Origin: Membranipora membranacea
Lineage: Eukaryota; Bryozoa; Gymnolaemata; Cheilostomatida; Membraniporidae
Length of the DNA: 64,000 nt
NCBI GenBank assembly: GCA_914767715.1
Contig: OU612067.1
Span: forward strand, 8,928,001 to 8,992,000
Reading direction: 5' to 3'
In this document: piece by piece, positions 63,258 through 64,000 of the stretch
Position numbering within the stretch: the stretch's first letter is position 1
Layout: every line of letters starts with the position of its first letter
Position numbers and translations under genes: made by a program
Notes under the pieces: generated by a model
Databases searched by the model: none
The model's input: only the letters and a program-made list of their open reading frames with translations
What the model was told of the DNA's origin: nothing

Positions 63258-64000
63258 CTGTAAACAAAACGGGAAATGAGACGATTTATTATAAGGAATT
63301 GTAAGGCTTGAGTCCACACAATATTCGTCAAGCATATATAATTAAAAATATTCCATGCTTAGCTTTTAGGTTTTCATAATTGAGATCTTGTTAATTTTCG
63401 AAATTCCCAGCGCTTCGGTTTAAGCTGAAAGCTACTGCTTTTCTACTCAACGCACACTTTCAATCGGTATAGCAGGTTGCTGCAGTCAACTGAAATTTTT
63501 CACATTGTAGTTCTATGAGAAGGTGTGATAAGAAAGGGTAAACCATAAACATATAAATACCTTTATGTTTATGGGGTAACCAGACTACAATTGTCACCAT
63601 ATCTTTGCTTGGACTCCAATCAAGTAGGATCTTGAGGCATAAATTGAATGGAAAATCCAGACTGATCTCTAAGTATTTTGAGGACAAAAATATTGACAGT
63701 GATCAAGTTTCACAACAGACTTCGCCTCTATTCTCGTTATGGCAAATTAAAATTTGTCTCGAGTCGCTTAACAAAAGAGAACAATGATCACGCGGCTTTT
63801 TAACATGCTTTTAGCAAAACCCGTTTTGTTGAAAAGTTTGTTTTCATTATTGAAATGTTTGTTTTCCAAATATGTGCAGGTCGAATAACAGTATTCTCAG
63901 TCATTTTTCATAAAGGTCTCGAAGGCAGGCGTTTTGAAAAATTTACAACCCCTTCCATGTCAGGCATAAGAAGCCGTTATACTAATAGATTGGGCTGTTC
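63258..64000. other. Intron of the zinc-finger gene running to the window edge
   Basis: Starts at the AG acceptor upstream of exon 63147-63257. No further finger-coding exon is visible before the edge. Confidence 0.6.

Overview
This is a eukaryotic window, almost certainly from a non-vertebrate animal. Every recognisable gene is split by spliceosomal introns (mostly 200-700 bp, GT/AG) and encodes an animal-type protein. The DNA is A+T-rich and littered with short inverted-repeat (MITE-like) elements, tRNA-like SINE pieces and microsatellites. I cannot name the phylum. All multi-exon genes lie on the minus strand, so they read right to left. I built the exon models by hand: each internal junction was placed on a splice site and checked for reading-frame continuity, but there is no transcript support.

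Layout, left to right. (1) 29-1960: the first four coding exons of an ABTB1 (ankyrin-BTB) orthologue, running off the left edge. (2) 1961-4894: repeat-rich spacer. (3) 4895-15684, with further upstream exons to 25126 and perhaps 28581: an SLC4 anion exchanger of the AE type, with two alternative N-termini. A small one-exon plus-strand membrane-protein ORF (23257-23652) sits inside one of its 5' introns. (4) 25.1-37.3 kb: a gene-poor stretch with a LINE reverse-transcriptase tail, tRNA-like sequences, poly-G tracts and satellite scraps. (5) 37305-60653: three complete head-to-tail DEG/ENaC channel paralogues, here called A, B and C (733, 751 and 840 aa). (6) 62212-63257: the 3' end of a C2H2 zinc-finger gene that continues beyond the right edge.

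The DEG/ENaC cluster is the most interesting part. The three genes share nearly every intron position, are separated by only about 0.7-0.8 kb, and two of them share an upstream sequence block. Each protein has a furin-type basic site exactly 85 residues after the start of its M1 exon. A cysteine-rich module and a Thr-rich mucin-like stretch then follow in the extracellular finger region. The exon carrying the Thr-rich stretch grows from about 108 to 139 to 206 residues from A to C. All three keep the Gly-Met-Ser filter and a Ser at the degenerin site. This predicts a set of proteolytically activated, ENaC-like sodium channels with a variable glycosylated stalk. Gene B has also lost the donor site used by A and C and appears to use one 9 nt upstream, next to a MITE.

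The genes do not form an operon. An anion exchanger next to several Na+ channels suggests epithelial ion handling, but that is only a suggestion from proximity.
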